Assembly: GCF_002341865.1 (NCBI RefSeq)
Contig: NZ_DDOV01000020.1
Location: forward strand, 7,529 to 71,528
Direction: 5' to 3'
DNA from: Clostridium sp. UBA2485
GTDB taxonomy: Bacteria; Bacillota; Clostridia; Clostridiales; Clostridiaceae
DNA length: 64,000 bases
Shown here: positions 1 through 8,757 of the stretch, in pieces
Layout: each line of letters begins with the position of its first letter
How positions within the stretch are numbered: the first letter of the stretch is position 1
Made by a program: the position numbers and the translations under genes
Notes under the pieces: generated by a model
Database searches by the model: none
The model's input: the letters and a program-made list of their open reading frames with translations, nothing else
Told to the model about the DNA's origin: nothing

Positions 1-97
1 GTTTAACCTTAACATAGGACGTATTTAGATTATTTTCTAAGACCTTTATTCTTTCCAATTGCTTCTCGTTTAACCTTAACATAGGACGTATTTAGAT
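1..97 (+). CRISPR. End of a CRISPR array: two repeats, one spacer
   Basis: Two identical 30-bp repeats (1-30 and 68-97), starting GTTTAACCTTAACATAGGA and ending in ATTTAGAT, flank one 37-bp spacer (31-67). The array runs off the left edge. Repeats of this length beginning GTTxAACCTTAACAT and ending ATTTAAAT-like are typical of clostridial type I-B systems. The 3' end would supply the crRNA handle, so transcription should be left to right and this is the trailer end. No repeat follows position 97 and no cas gene is in the window. Confidence 0.85.
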
Positions 98-277
98 CAC
101 ATAATGGCGCTAATATAAATGTCAATATTAAAATCGTAATTTTTTGATCATTTAAGAATGTAGTTTTTTATTAATCCTTTTCTTTAAAAGTTGAAGTCAT
201 GGAAGTTAAGTATTACGCAACAAAAAATTTATATTGATTTATATTATATTGATTTATATATAGGAGGTAAAATTAAT

Positions 278-820
278 ATGGTTCTTACGGGTAACAAAAT
301 TTTTATTCGCTTTTTTGAAGAGGCAGATGCAGAATCTTTACTGGATTTGCATTTAAGAAATGGTGAGTTATTTCAGAAATATTCGCCGACTTTTGACGAT
401 GACTTTTACACACTTGATGCAAAACGTAAATATATTAGCAATTCTATAAAGCAAAGAGAAGAAGATAAAGCATATTCTTTTGGTATATACTTAAAAGATA
501 ACGGGAAATTGATTGGTAATGTATCCTTGTATCATATATTTCGAGGCTCACTTCAGAGATGTTTAATTGGTTATTCATTGGACAAACAGTATAATGGTAG
601 AGGATATACCACGAAAGCAGTCTCTTTAGCAGTAGAATTTGCGTTTAATGAATTAAAACTACATCGTGTTGATGCAGGTGTAATGTTAAGCAATATAGGT
701 TCAATGCGAGTATTAGAAAAGGCAGGTTTTCATAGAGAAGGTATAGAACAAAAGGGTGTAAAGATTAATGGCCAATGGGAAGACCATCAGATGTTTGCTA
801 TAATATCAAATAATAACTAA
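278..820 (+). CDS. GNAT family N-acetyltransferase (RimJ/RimL-like)
   Basis: A 180-aa GCN5-related N-acetyltransferase, which transfers acetyl from acetyl-CoA to an amino group of a protein or small molecule. The acetyl-CoA loop is visible as QYNGRGY (residues 104-110), followed by the N139/S142 and RVLEKAGF segment (144-151) typical of the RimJ/YdaF branch that acetylates ribosomal or other N-termini. The start is ATG 278 because a strong TAGGAGGT site lies 8 bases upstream; an upstream TTG at 191 opens the same frame but has no ribosome binding site. It stands alone behind the CRISPR trailer, and no terminator is evident. The substrate cannot be told from sequence. Confidence 0.85.
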   Translation: MVLTGNKIFIRFFEEADAESLLDLHLRNGELFQKYSPTFDDDFYTLDAKRKYISNSIKQREEDKAYSFGIYLKDNGKLIGNVSLYHIFRGSLQRCLIGYSLDKQYNGRGYTTKAVSLAVEFAFNELKLHRVDAGVMLSNIGSMRVLEKAGFHREGIEQKGVKINGQWEDHQMFAIISNNN

Positions 821-1365
821 GCTCTATAGCGATAAGGTGAAAAAGGCATATGGTACATTTCTTATTATTCTTATAATGGATAAAAAATCAATAAGAAAAA
901 GAAAGAGAGAAAAAGTAGAATATAAGATATAGAAATAATAAGCTACAGCTTAGAAGGATTAAAAAAGGTAATATAGTATATATTATCGGTAGCAATAATT
1001 TTAATAGAACAATAATTGTCTGAAGGCTTTGAAGACATTTTATTAGTCCTACGCTAAAGGATTAATTATAGGATTAATAATAAGGCTAATTAAAACCTAA
1101 GATTAATTCCTATGTTATTTTCTTTGTGATCTAATTATTTCTATACAATTTTTTAAAGTTATTTCAATTTGTTTCTTTTCTAATAGTATCGAAAAGGGAA
1201 CTTTTAAATCAGATTAAAACATAATTCATTTAAATATATATGAATTAGTATTAAAATTATAGAAGATGGATATAATTTAGCAAATGAAATAATACTGATT
1301 GGATAGAAAAAATAAAAATAGTGTATCATTTTTATATTATTAAATTAGATAGTTTGAAGCAATAA

Positions 1366-1479
1366 ATTGTCAATCAGTTTAATATACAATTAACGGATGA
1401 AGGCGTTAACTACAGAGGGATTACAAATGTGGTTACAGCTATTAAACAAAGAGTGAATTTTAGAAAAGCATCTAGATAA
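1366..1479 (+). pseudogene. Possible 3' end of a decayed gene
   Basis: A 37-codon open stretch without a start, reading IVNQFNIQLTDEGVNYRG and ending KASR-stop, is followed within a few bases by an intrinsic terminator. Reasonable amino-acid composition in an otherwise stop-ridden region, plus the terminator, suggests the tail of a former gene. I do not recognise the family, and chance is a real alternative. Confidence 0.3.
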
Positions 1480-1494
1480 CTAGGTGCTTTTTTA
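1465..1494 (+). terminator. Intrinsic terminator
   Basis: An 11-bp stem with one wobble (AAAGCATCTAG / CTAGGTGCTTT) and a 4-nt loop is followed by a T-run. It overlaps the stop of the small open stretch at 1366-1479. Confidence 0.7.
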
Positions 1495-1639
1495 TTTAGA
1501 TTATTTTGAATTAAATATAAGCTAAAAAGATATTTAAATATATTGTATAATATAGAATAGGGAAAATTTGTATAATAAAAAGTGAATTCAAATTTTAAAA
1601 TCTCAAATATGTGATTTTATTTGATAAATTAGAGGGGAT

Positions 1640-2104
1640 ATGAATAAGAATAAAAATGTAGTTTTAATTATTTTAATTACAATTATTTTTTCAGTTACCG
1701 CATGTTCTAAACAAAATACATCACAAATAGAAAATCCACAAAGTGTAGTAGAGAACTATTTCACTTCTATGAATGAAAAAAATGTTGATGAACATTTGAA
1801 AACTTTATCAGAAGATGAAAAGAAAAATCAAGGTAAAATTAATTTTGATAAGATTGAGTATATCAATATTATAAGTATTGATGAAGAAATGGATACTAAA
1901 TTTAAAGAAGGCTATTTGAAAAACGGACAAGGAGAAGGAAAAGGAATTTCTAAAGAAAATTTAAAGGTTTATAAGGTAAAATATGATGTAAAGTATAAAG
2001 AAGGCACAATTACAGCACGAGATAGTGGAACATATGAGGAGTGGTATTGGATTATTAGAGAAAACAGTAATTCACCATGGGTGATTGATGATGCTGGAGT
2101 TTAA
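1640..2104 (+). CDS. DUF4829-like secreted lipoprotein
   Basis: A 154-aa lipoprotein. It has a lysine/asparagine-rich N-terminus, a hydrophobic stretch (7-19) and lipobox VTAC with the acylated Cys at position 22, so it should be anchored to the outer face of the membrane. The mature part has the NTF2-like opening of the DUF4829 family (PQSVVENYFTSMNEKN) and a WYWIIRENSNSPWVIDDAGV end typical of that fold. AGAGGGG lies just before ATG 1640. Monocistronic. Function is unknown for the family; the assignment rests on pattern recall and not on a search. Confidence 0.7.
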   Translation: MNKNKNVVLIILITIIFSVTACSKQNTSQIENPQSVVENYFTSMNEKNVDEHLKTLSEDEKKNQGKINFDKIEYINIISIDEEMDTKFKEGYLKNGQGEGKGISKENLKVYKVKYDVKYKEGTITARDSGTYEEWYWIIRENSNSPWVIDDAGV

Positions 2105-2357
2105 TACATGTTTTACTACAATAAGCATGATAAAATAAAATTTTCAATAATTGCTAGGATTTAAGTGAATTTAAAGATTTAAAACCATGCAAAAATATGA
2201 GCAATAATAGCTATGAATCAGAATTATAAATAGATTTTGTAAATTTATGTGGATTTACATTACAAAATTTCATAATTAATATATAAATGGAGAAATTTAA
2301 CATAATATAGCGAATGTATATTATTAAAGAAATAATCTATTGTATGGAGGGGCTTAT

Positions 2358-2707
2358 ATGAAAAAAGAATTTTACTAAGTACTATTGGGTTGGTAACTAT
2401 ACTTAACGTAAGTTCAGCTTTACCAGTAAAAGCTGATACTTTAGAAAATAATAATATGCCTAAAGATATCAATTTAAATATGGTAGTAATAAAAAGATAT
2501 GATGGTATGATAAATGGAACAGGAGTAAGGCTTAGAACAGCTCCAGGTACTTCATCTAGAGTGATAACAACTCATAAGAACAGGCAAAGAGTAACTATTT
2601 TAGAATTTGGAAAGAAAAAAATTAATGGACATAAATGGGATAGAATAAGAACTGAAAGTGGTCAAGAAGGATATGTAGCTGATACATATGTATTAGGAAT
2701 AGCTTAG
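2358..2707 (+). pseudogene. Secreted bacterial SH3-domain protein, frameshifted in an A-tract
   Basis: ATG 2358 sits 8 bases after GGAGGGG but runs into a stop after six codons. One extra A in the A6 tract at 2361-2366 would restore a perfect signal peptide, MKKRILLSTIGLVTILN, continuing into SALPVKADT and a mature SH3 domain. That domain contains GTGVRLRTAPGTSSRVI and ends GYVADTYVLGIA. SH3b domains of this kind bind peptidoglycan. The downstream frame is intact from about 2372 to 2707. The lesion is a single-base homopolymer slip, so it may be a true pseudogene, phase variation or an assembly error. An internal TTG at 2390 exists but would discard the signal peptide. Confidence 0.7.
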
Positions 2708-2738
2708 ATTAAAGTAAGTCTGATTTTATAAAAGAAAG

Positions 2739-2776
2739 AGTTAAGTAATTTTTTTCTGATTACTTAGCTTTTTTTT
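2739..2776 (+). terminator. Intrinsic terminator after the SH3 gene
   Basis: AGTTAAGTAAT pairs with ATTACTTAGCT (one wobble) and is followed by eight T. Confidence 0.8.
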
Positions 2777-2956
2777 ATTTTTTAAAATTGATGACAGATT
2801 GACGGCAGAAATTTTACAGTACTATGCCTTAAATTCGGCTACTTATTTTAGAATCAATTTTATAATTTTTTTATAAAATCTGATTAATTATAATAGGAAA
2901 GACATCATATACTTTAGATGCCTTTTCCTAGAGTAGTTAGTTGTTACAACCAGGAG

Positions 2957-3148
2957 CTACCCAGCCATCCCATCAACCACAATTGCTACAATATGATATA
3001 GTGTGCAATCACCAGTTTTTACAGTATGGATACGTGGATTGAAACAATCACATGTTGGCTTAGCATTAGCTATGATAGTAAGCCCTATAGTAAAAAATAA
3101 AGTTAAAGTTAGTAATGAAATAGATAGCCTTTTTAAAAATTTTTTCAT
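2957..3148 (-). CDS. Small secreted Cys-containing peptide, possibly frameshifted
   Basis: A 63-aa reading frame with a clear signal peptide: MKKFLKR, a hydrophobic core (LSISLLTLTLFFTIGLTII), then ANA before a mature part beginning KPTCDCFNPRIHTVKTGDC. ATG 3148 is preferred; an in-frame GTG at 3175 lies farther upstream and the Shine-Dalgarno match (AAGAAG) is weak. The last 13 residues (YHIVAIVVDGMAG) look unlike the rest. In the neighbouring frame the same DNA reads SYCSNCG-stop-WDGWVAPGCNN, which suits a Cys-rich secreted peptide better, so an ancestral C-terminus may have been lost by a frameshift plus a nonsense change. Family not recognised. Confidence 0.5.
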   Translation of the reverse strand: MKKFLKRLSISLLTLTLFFTIGLTIIANAKPTCDCFNPRIHTVKTGDCTLYHIVAIVVDGMAG

Positions 3149-3419
3149 AAATATATCTTCTTTTTCTTTATACACTATATCATACGAGATTAAAAATAAA
3201 TTAATAGTTAATATTGGCTCTTTTTTTATGCATAGAATTACTATGAATTAACTAACGAATTTATTCCTTTAGCTAGTTCATTAGTTTGAAATTTACAATA
3301 ACATTGAATGTATTTTTATAGTGGAACTTAAATGATAATTTCATCATATAATATAAGTGTAATTCAATTTAAATATATAAAATTTCTAAAATATGTAAAA
3401 ATAGGGGGATGAAAAAATT

Positions 3420-3620
3420 ATGGAATTGAGTTTAAGTATTCTTTTTTTAGATGGAACGAGTATATGGCTAAATAATACAACCATTACAAATTATAATGAC
3501 ATGTATACGTGGTTAACAACTGGTACTACTGATAATTTTGTTTGTGAAAGATCAAATGGAACACAAATTATACTCTATAAAAATGCAATAAAATATGTTG
3601 ATGTATTTAGCGTTGCTTAA
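3420..3620 (+). CDS. Hypothetical 66-aa protein
   Basis: A short intact frame with AGGGGGA about 11 bases before ATG 3420 and a strong terminator 55 bases after its stop, so it looks like a real monocistronic gene. The product (MELSLSILFLDGTSIWLNN...) has no signal peptide or transmembrane segment and is rich in T, N and hydrophobic beta-formers. I do not recognise it. Its neighbours are small secreted or phage-like genes. Confidence 0.55.
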   Translation: MELSLSILFLDGTSIWLNNTTITNYNDMYTWLTTGTTDNFVCERSNGTQIILYKNAIKYVDVFSVA

Positions 3621-3674
3621 TTTGAAGAAGTAAATTGAATTAAATATATAATATTAAAATTCCATTATTTCAAG

Positions 3675-3704
3675 CCACACACTTAAACTAGTGTGTGGTC
3701 TTTA
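3675..3704 (+). terminator. Intrinsic terminator
   Basis: A perfect 9-bp stem CCACACACT / AGTGTGTGG with a 6-nt loop, followed by a T-rich stretch. Confidence 0.8.
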
Positions 3705-3943
3705 ATTATTATTAAATTTTTTATCATAAAATAAAGCTATTGTTAGATAGTAGGAATAATAAGTACTGTAGACATATTTAAAAAATTAAATAAAACTTTA
3801 TAAAATATCTCTATTCATAAAATTTCAGCATATAATTTATTAAGTTATAAATTAAAATGATATTCTAATTTATAGTATAAAGTGATTAATATAAATTTTA
3901 TATTATTTTTAAATTTATATATTGATTATGAATGGAGGTAATT
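3705..3943. other. Gap before the holin-like gene
   Basis: About 240 bases of nearly pure A/T with no open frame. I see only a GGAGGT ribosome binding site (3934-3939) at the right end. Confidence 0.5.
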
Positions 3944-4216
3944 ATGGATATAATGAGCTTTATTACAGAGAAAGCACTTATATTAATACCAGTACTTTAT
4001 ATAATAGGAATGATGCTTAAAAATACCTCTAAAATTCAAGATTGGAGCATTCCTTGGATACTTTTAATCGTAGGTATAGGAAGTTCTATAGGTCTTTTAG
4101 GATTTAACATGGAAGCAATTATACAAGGAGTTTTAGTTACAGGTACTACAGTGTATACAAACCAATTATTTAAGCAAAGCACTATAAAAAAGAAAGAACA
4201 AGATGATAAAAGCTAA
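3944..4216 (+). CDS. Phage-holin-like membrane protein (holin superfamily V / Hol44 type)
   Basis: A 90-aa protein with two hydrophobic segments (about 9-27 and 39-60) and a charged Lys/Asp-rich C-terminus (KQSTIKKKEQDDKS), the layout of class II holins. The segment IQDWSIPWILLIVGIGSSIG and the later MEAIIQGVLVTGTTVYTNQL resemble the Hol44/phage_holin_5 family. ATG 3944 is chosen because GGAGGT lies 4 bases upstream; an earlier ATG at 3932 overlaps that site. A holin opens the membrane for a phage lysin, but no amidase is adjacent, so this is a stray phage-derived or secretion-type holin. Confidence 0.7.
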   Translation: MDIMSFITEKALILIPVLYIIGMMLKNTSKIQDWSIPWILLIVGIGSSIGLLGFNMEAIIQGVLVTGTTVYTNQLFKQSTIKKKEQDDKS

Positions 4217-4246
4217 AGGTAATGTATTTATACATTACCTTTTTTA
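4216..4246 (+). terminator. Intrinsic terminator after the holin-like gene
   Basis: AGGTAATGTAT pairs with ATACATTACCT, followed by six T; it starts directly at the stop codon. Confidence 0.85.
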
Positions 4247-4513
4247 TATATAAAATTTATTAAAATGATTATAAATATAGTTAACAATGCAAATGTAACA
4301 TTTTGGGAAAAATTTTTAAAATATATAAATAAAATAAATTAATTTTAATCTTAATTAGAAAAAAATAGCTTTAATATTATTTTAATATATATCTTCTTAA
4401 AAACTTTCTATAAAGCTGCAAAGGTTAACAAAAAGGTATAAAGTATAACAGTTTATAGACGAACATAATTTATATCGGTAGTTTGCTATTTAAAGCTATG
4501 GGAGGATATATTA

Positions 4514-6550
4514 ATGAAGAAAAAAATAAAAATTAAACTAAAGTTTAAGAGTATAGCTACAAAACTTGCTTTTTATTTTGGAATACTAATTTTTTTAGTT
4601 AGTGGTGTATTAGGAACACAATCAGTAAGATTGTCGGAAGAATCCGCACTTAATATTCTAAACTTAACTTTACCAGAAGTTGCAACAAATGCTTCTAATT
4701 CTATAGATAACTATATAAAAGGAACTATAGGCTCATTAGAATCAATATCAATTTGGGAAGAGTTAACAGATCCGAATATAACTATAGAAGAAAACCTTAG
4801 TTATATTAAATCGGAGGAAGAAAGAACAGGTCATCTTAGAATGGGAATTATTGAGCCTAATGGAAAGGCTCACTATACTGATGGAGCTAGCGAAGATGTT
4901 TCAGATCGCGAGTATTTCAAAAAATCTTTATCAGGGGGGATTGCAGTAAGTGAACCTTTTGAAGATAAAATAAGTGGAGAAACAGTAATAGTTTACTCAG
5001 TACCTATTAAAGACAATAATGGGCGTGTTAAAGGAATTTTATCTGCAACAAGAGATTTAAAGAAAATTAATGAGATGATATCTAAAGTCACTTTTGGTGA
5101 AACAGGAAAATCTTTCATGCTTGATAAAAGTGGAACAATTACTGCACATTATAATCCGGAAGTAGTAAAAAGAAGAGATAATTTAATAGAGATGTCAAAA
5201 GAGAACGAAGAGCTAAAAGGAATGGCTGAAATTTGTAAGAAAATGATTAGTGGACAAAAAAATGCTGAATCATGTACTAATGGCGGAAAAGAACAGTATA
5301 TAGCTTATGCTCCTATCACAACTACAGGTTGGTCAGTAGGTATATTTATTGATGCGGAGGAAGTATTAGCAGGTACATATAAAGCTGAAAACATGATAGC
5401 AATAATTTCGATAGTAGCAGTACTAATAAGTTTAATGTTTGTACTATTATTAACAAAATCAATTAAAAAGTCTGTATCTACTACTGTAAGCCATCTAGAA
5501 GTATTAGCATCAGGAGATTTTACAGAAGAAGTATCAAAAAAATTGTTAAATAGTGGTGATGAATTCACTAATATAGGAAAAGCTATTGAGAGAATGCAAG
5601 TATCTATGAGTGAGGCTATAAGTACTGTACAAAATAATGCTTATACAATTGATGAAAATGCAGAAAGTTTATCAAGTCTATCAACAGAGATGTCCAGTTC
5701 TATTGATAATGTAGCAATTTCAGTACAAGATGTAGCTAAAGGTATGGAAACTCAATCAGGAGATTTAGTATATATAGTTTCAATATTAAATGATTTTAAT
5801 ATTCAACTTGATAATGTATTAGAATCTGTAAAGGTTATTGAAAATGGAACTTCAGAAATTCACATAAAAGCTAATGATAGTAATAAAGATATGAGTAGTG
5901 TTATAAATTCAGTAGATACTGTAACAGATTCATTTAGCGAATTAGTAGAAAAAATACAAAATGTAGAAGGAAATATAAATAAAATAAACGAAATAACTAC
6001 CTTAATAAAGGGAATATCAGATCAAACAAACTTATTAGCACTTAATGCAGCCATAGAAGCGGCTAGAGCAGGAGAAGCAGGTAGAGGCTTCTCAGTAGTA
6101 GCAGACGAAATAAGAAAACTAGCGGAGCAAAGCAAACACTCAACAGAAAATATAGTTAAGCTAATAAGTACTATATCTCAAGATACAGAAAAAATGGTTG
6201 AAACCACTGATATGGTAAATAATCAATTATTGACTCAAAAAAGTAGCATAACAACAGCAATAGAATCCTTTGGAGAAATAACAAAGGCTGTAAATGATAT
6301 AAATCCTAAAATTGAGGAAGCAACTAAGATAGCAACTGATATAAATAATAGGAAAAATGACATAATAGAGAAGGTAGAAGCAACTTCATCAGTAGCGGAA
6401 GAAGTATCAGCTTCATCTGAGGAAATTGCCGCAACTTCAGAAGAGGTAAGTGCATCTACTCAAGAAGTATCAGCTTTAGCTCAGGAACTTTCTAATATGA
6501 CCAATAGTATGAAAAAATTAGTAGAATTATTTAAAGTTAAAAATTTCTAA
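4514..6550 (+). CDS. Methyl-accepting chemotaxis protein with dCache sensor
   Basis: A 678-aa transmembrane chemoreceptor that passes ligand occupancy to CheA/CheW. In order: a basic cytoplasmic tail, TM1 (about 16-36), an extracellular dCache-type sensor (about 40-285, with [19 protein letters not shown] and [19 protein letters not shown]), TM2 (about 292-315), a HAMP domain (about 316-368), then the long signalling coiled coil. The conserved hairpin tip is present ([20 protein letters not shown], then [20 protein letters not shown], about 498-540). The C-terminus has methylation-type helices but no CheR-tethering pentapeptide. GGGAGG precedes ATG 4514. Monocistronic with its own terminator; ligand unknown. 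Confidence 0.95.
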   Translation: MKKKIKIKLKFKSIATKLAFYFGILIFLVSGVLGTQSVRLSEESALNILNLTLPEVATNASNSIDNYIKGTIGSLESISIWEELTDPNITIEENLSYIKSEEERTGHLRMGIIEPNGKAHYTDGASEDVSDREYFKKSLSGGIAVSEPFEDKISGETVIVYSVPIKDNNGRVKGILSATRDLKKINEMISKVTFGETGKSFMLDKSGTITAHYNPEVVKRRDNLIEMSKENEELKGMAEICKKMISGQKNAESCTNGGKEQYIAYAPITTTGWSVGIFIDAEEVLAGTYKAENMIAIISIVAVLISLMFVLLLTKSIKKSVSTTVSHLEVLASGDFTEEVSKKLLNSGDEFTNIGKAIERMQVSMSEAISTVQNNAYTIDENAESLSSLSTEMSSSIDNVAISVQDVAKGMETQSGDLVYIVSILNDFNIQLDNVLESVKVIENGTSEIHIKANDSNKDMSSVINSVDTVTDSFSELVEKIQNVEGNINKINEITTLIKGISDQTNLLALNAAIEAARAGEAGRGFSVVADEIRKLAEQSKHSTENIVKLISTISQDTEKMVETTDMVNNQLLTQKSSITTAIESFGEITKAVNDINPKIEEATKIATDINNRKNDIIEKVEATSSVAEEVSASSEEIAATSEEVSASTQEVSALAQELSNMTNSMKKLVELFKVKNF

Positions 6551-6559
6551 ATATATTAA

Positions 6560-6592
6560 GGAATACTAATATAATTTATTAGTATTCCTTTT
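6560..6592 (+). terminator. Intrinsic terminator after the MCP gene
   Basis: GGAATACTAAT pairs perfectly with ATTAGTATTCC, followed by TTTT. Confidence 0.85.
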
Positions 6593-6860
6593 AATTTTAA
6601 TATGAATATTAAAATATAAAACTTTTTTCAAATGGTTCAATTTATAATTACGAACATTTAAAAAAATAATTAGTTAATATGTAAATCTATTTTGCATAAT
6701 ATTACGTTTTTAAAACTCTTTATAACTTGCATAATATTAAATATCAGTGACTTTTTAAGTAGTTATTTAATTATGAAATATTCATTATGAACTGAAAAGT
6801 GTATAAGCTATTATATATTGGTCAAAGCTTGAAATAAATAATTTATCGAAGAGGGAGATT
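6593..6860 (+). promoter_or_regulatory. Upstream region of comEC, possible divergent copy of the lepA/prmA leader
   Basis: No gene. The segment AAAATAATTAGTTAATATGT (6662-6681 region), then CTATTTTGCA, then ATTATGAAATATTCATTATG (6770-6789) and AAGCTATTATA (6806-6816) follows the order of landmarks in the leaders at 13,911 and 22,558. Identity is much weaker and the AT content is extreme, so this is tentative. A 13-bp direct repeat TTGCATAATATTA also occurs twice about 45 bases apart. Confidence 0.25.
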
Positions 6861-8588
6861 ATGGATAGACCATTAGTTTATTATAGCGTTGCTTTATTTT
6901 TAGGTGCTTTCATATGTTATTTATTATTAAATTCAATATATTTATCTTTTATATTAATTGGATTATTTTTAATAATCATCTATAAAACTGTAAATAGAAG
7001 ATATTTTATTTTAATATGCAGTTTCTTAATAACTGGTATAGTTAGTTATTTTATATATTTTAATTTTACTTTAGGACAGAATGAAACTTTAAGAGTTACT
7101 GTAGTAAACAATTATGAAACTATAGCTAGCATACATAATAGAAAAATATTTGTAAAAGGGAATTTAAAAGGTGTTAATAAGGGAGATATATTAGTATGTA
7201 AGGGAACTTATATGAAAAAGCCTATATATGATAAAGGTATAATAGGAACTTATAGTGTTCAATCTTTTAAAATTAAGAAAGATATTATATCTAAAATAGA
7301 GGAATATAAAAGGAGAATATTTAAAAAACTGTTGATTTATCAAGGAGAAGAGAATTCTTCTTTAATAATGGCACTTTGTTTAGGAGATAAGGATTATCTT
7401 TCTTATAGTAAAAAAAATAATATGAGTATATTAGGTATATCTCATATTATTAGCGTTTCTGGATTTCATATTGCAGCTATATATGGAGTACTTCAGAAAA
7501 TTTTTGGTTATAAAATAGCACTTATAATAACTTTTATTTATGTAATAATAACGGGGATGAATGCTTCAACAGTAAGAGCTTTTATCATGATTTCTATTTT
7601 GGTAATGTCTAGAATAATAAAAAGAAACTATGATACTTTATCTAGTATATCTTTTGCAGCAATAATACTTCTATTAATAAAGCCATATTATATTTTAGAT
7701 ATGGGATTTATGTTGTCTTTTCTATCAGTGATAGGAATAACAACCACCTATGGACACATAAGAGATAAACTAAAAATTTTACCAAATGTTATCAAAGATT
7801 CGATATCTATGACCTTGTCAGCACTTGTATTTACGTTACCTTATTTAGCTTTAAATACGAATACTATAGGTTTTAACGGTATTATTAGTAACTTAATATT
7901 AATACCTTTCTATAGTATACTTATTATATTAGGAAATATATCTTTATTGCTATTAAACGTTAAATTTGTATTTAAATTGATTAATTATGTATTAACGTCA
8001 TTATTATTTATAATAAATACAGCTGAGGGAGTTTTTGTAAAGAACATGTTAGATGTTGCAAAAATTACTTATATACAAGCTCTAGTTGTAATTACACTAT
8101 ATTATTCCTATATATTATATAAGAAAGGATATAAAAACTCATTATACGTTCCTATAATATTCTTCTTAATAACTCTTGTTAGTAATTATTCTTTTTATCC
8201 TGAAATTAGTTATATAAAAGAAAAAAATCACAATATAATAAATGTTAAATATAAAAATAAAAGTGTTTTACTTAGCAATAAAATAGTGAAGTTATCAAAA
8301 ATTAAATCGTCCATTAGTGTAGATGATATATATGATGAAATTAATAATGAAACTATTATTAATTTAAAAAATGATTATAAAATAATTGCAACTCCTAATA
8401 GAGGAGATTTAGATTTGATAATTTACTCTAAAAACAATAAAATATTATTTACAACTAATAAAAACAAACAAAATCAAGGCAGTTATGGTAAAATAAAGTT
8501 TATTGAAGAGGATGAATATGGTTTTAATGGTGTGGTATATAAAAGGTATAAGATTATCAAAGATAACATATTTGAATACCATTATTAG
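6861..8588 (+). CDS. comEC: ComEC/Rec2-family DNA uptake channel, without the C-terminal metallo-beta-lactamase domain
   Basis: A 575-aa polytopic membrane protein. ComEC forms the channel that brings single-stranded DNA across the membrane during competence. An N-terminal hydrophobic and OB-like region (about 1-155) is followed by the Competence domain with the signature GISHIISVSGFHIAAIYG (about 192-209) and STVRAFIMISILV, then many helices to about 455. The last 110 residues are hydrophilic and lack the HxHxDH metal-binding motif found in full-length ComEC (usually 700-800 aa). GAGGGAG precedes ATG 6861. It sits just before holA, as in other Firmicutes. Confidence 0.85.
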   Translation: MDRPLVYYSVALFLGAFICYLLLNSIYLSFILIGLFLIIIYKTVNRRYFILICSFLITGIVSYFIYFNFTLGQNETLRVTVVNNYETIASIHNRKIFVKGNLKGVNKGDILVCKGTYMKKPIYDKGIIGTYSVQSFKIKKDIISKIEEYKRRIFKKLLIYQGEENSSLIMALCLGDKDYLSYSKKNNMSILGISHIISVSGFHIAAIYGVLQKIFGYKIALIITFIYVIITGMNASTVRAFIMISILVMSRIIKRNYDTLSSISFAAIILLLIKPYYILDMGFMLSFLSVIGITTTYGHIRDKLKILPNVIKDSISMTLSALVFTLPYLALNTNTIGFNGIISNLILIPFYSILIILGNISLLLLNVKFVFKLINYVLTSLLFIINTAEGVFVKNMLDVAKITYIQALVVITLYYSYILYKKGYKNSLYVPIIFFLITLVSNYSFYPEISYIKEKNHNIINVKYKNKSVLLSNKIVKLSKIKSSISVDDIYDEINNETIINLKNDYKIIATPNRGDLDLIIYSKNNKILFTTNKNKQNQGSYGKIKFIEEDEYGFNGVVYKRYKIIKDNIFEYHY

Positions 8589-8640
8589 AAACTTATACAG
8601 TTAATAATTTACTATAAATAGTTTAAGTATCTTTTAAAAA

Positions 8641-8680
8641 TTAGTTAGTATATTAGCTTATTTTATGTCATACTAACCTT
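8641..8680. repeat. Inverted repeat resembling the core of the MITE-like element
   Basis: GTTAGTAT (8644-8651) and ATACTAAC (8670-8677) form a perfect 8-bp stem around TTAGCTTATTTTATGTC. The intervening sequence resembles the 13,260 element (AGTATGCTAGACTATTTTGTG then CCATACT), so this may be a decayed fragment of that family. There is no T-run, so it is not an obvious terminator. Confidence 0.35.
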
Positions 8681-8757
8681 ATAAATTTTACTGATAATGA
8701 CAATTGATTGTAATCTTAAAATTGTATAAGTTATTGTTAAAAAGGAGAGAGTAAACT

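Larger units (their letters stand above)
821..1639. other. 820-bp gap without an intact gene
   Basis: Very AT-rich and full of stops in all frames. The only recognisable content is a short open stretch near the right end (1366-1479) followed by a terminator hairpin. The rest looks like decayed sequence. A TATAAT at 1546-1551 with a poor -35 could serve the lipoprotein gene at 1640. Confidence 0.5.

Noticed and set aside
191..277. N-terminal extension of the GNAT protein from TTG 191
   Set aside because: No ribosome site at 191 and a perfect TAGGAGGT before ATG 278; the extension is IYIDLYY-type low complexity.
3003..3251. 82-aa plus-strand ORF opposite the small secreted peptide
   Set aside because: No ribosome site; the opposite strand has a clear signal peptide.
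4440..4513. Possible flagellar sigma-D promoter before the chemoreceptor gene
   Set aside because: TAAA occurs but the -10 (GCCGATAA-like) is not recognisable; too weak to annotate.
6684..6741. Direct repeat TTGCATAATATTA twice before comEC
   Set aside because: Could be an operator pair, but 13-mers of this composition recur by chance in such AT-rich DNA; mentioned only inside the comEC upstream entry.
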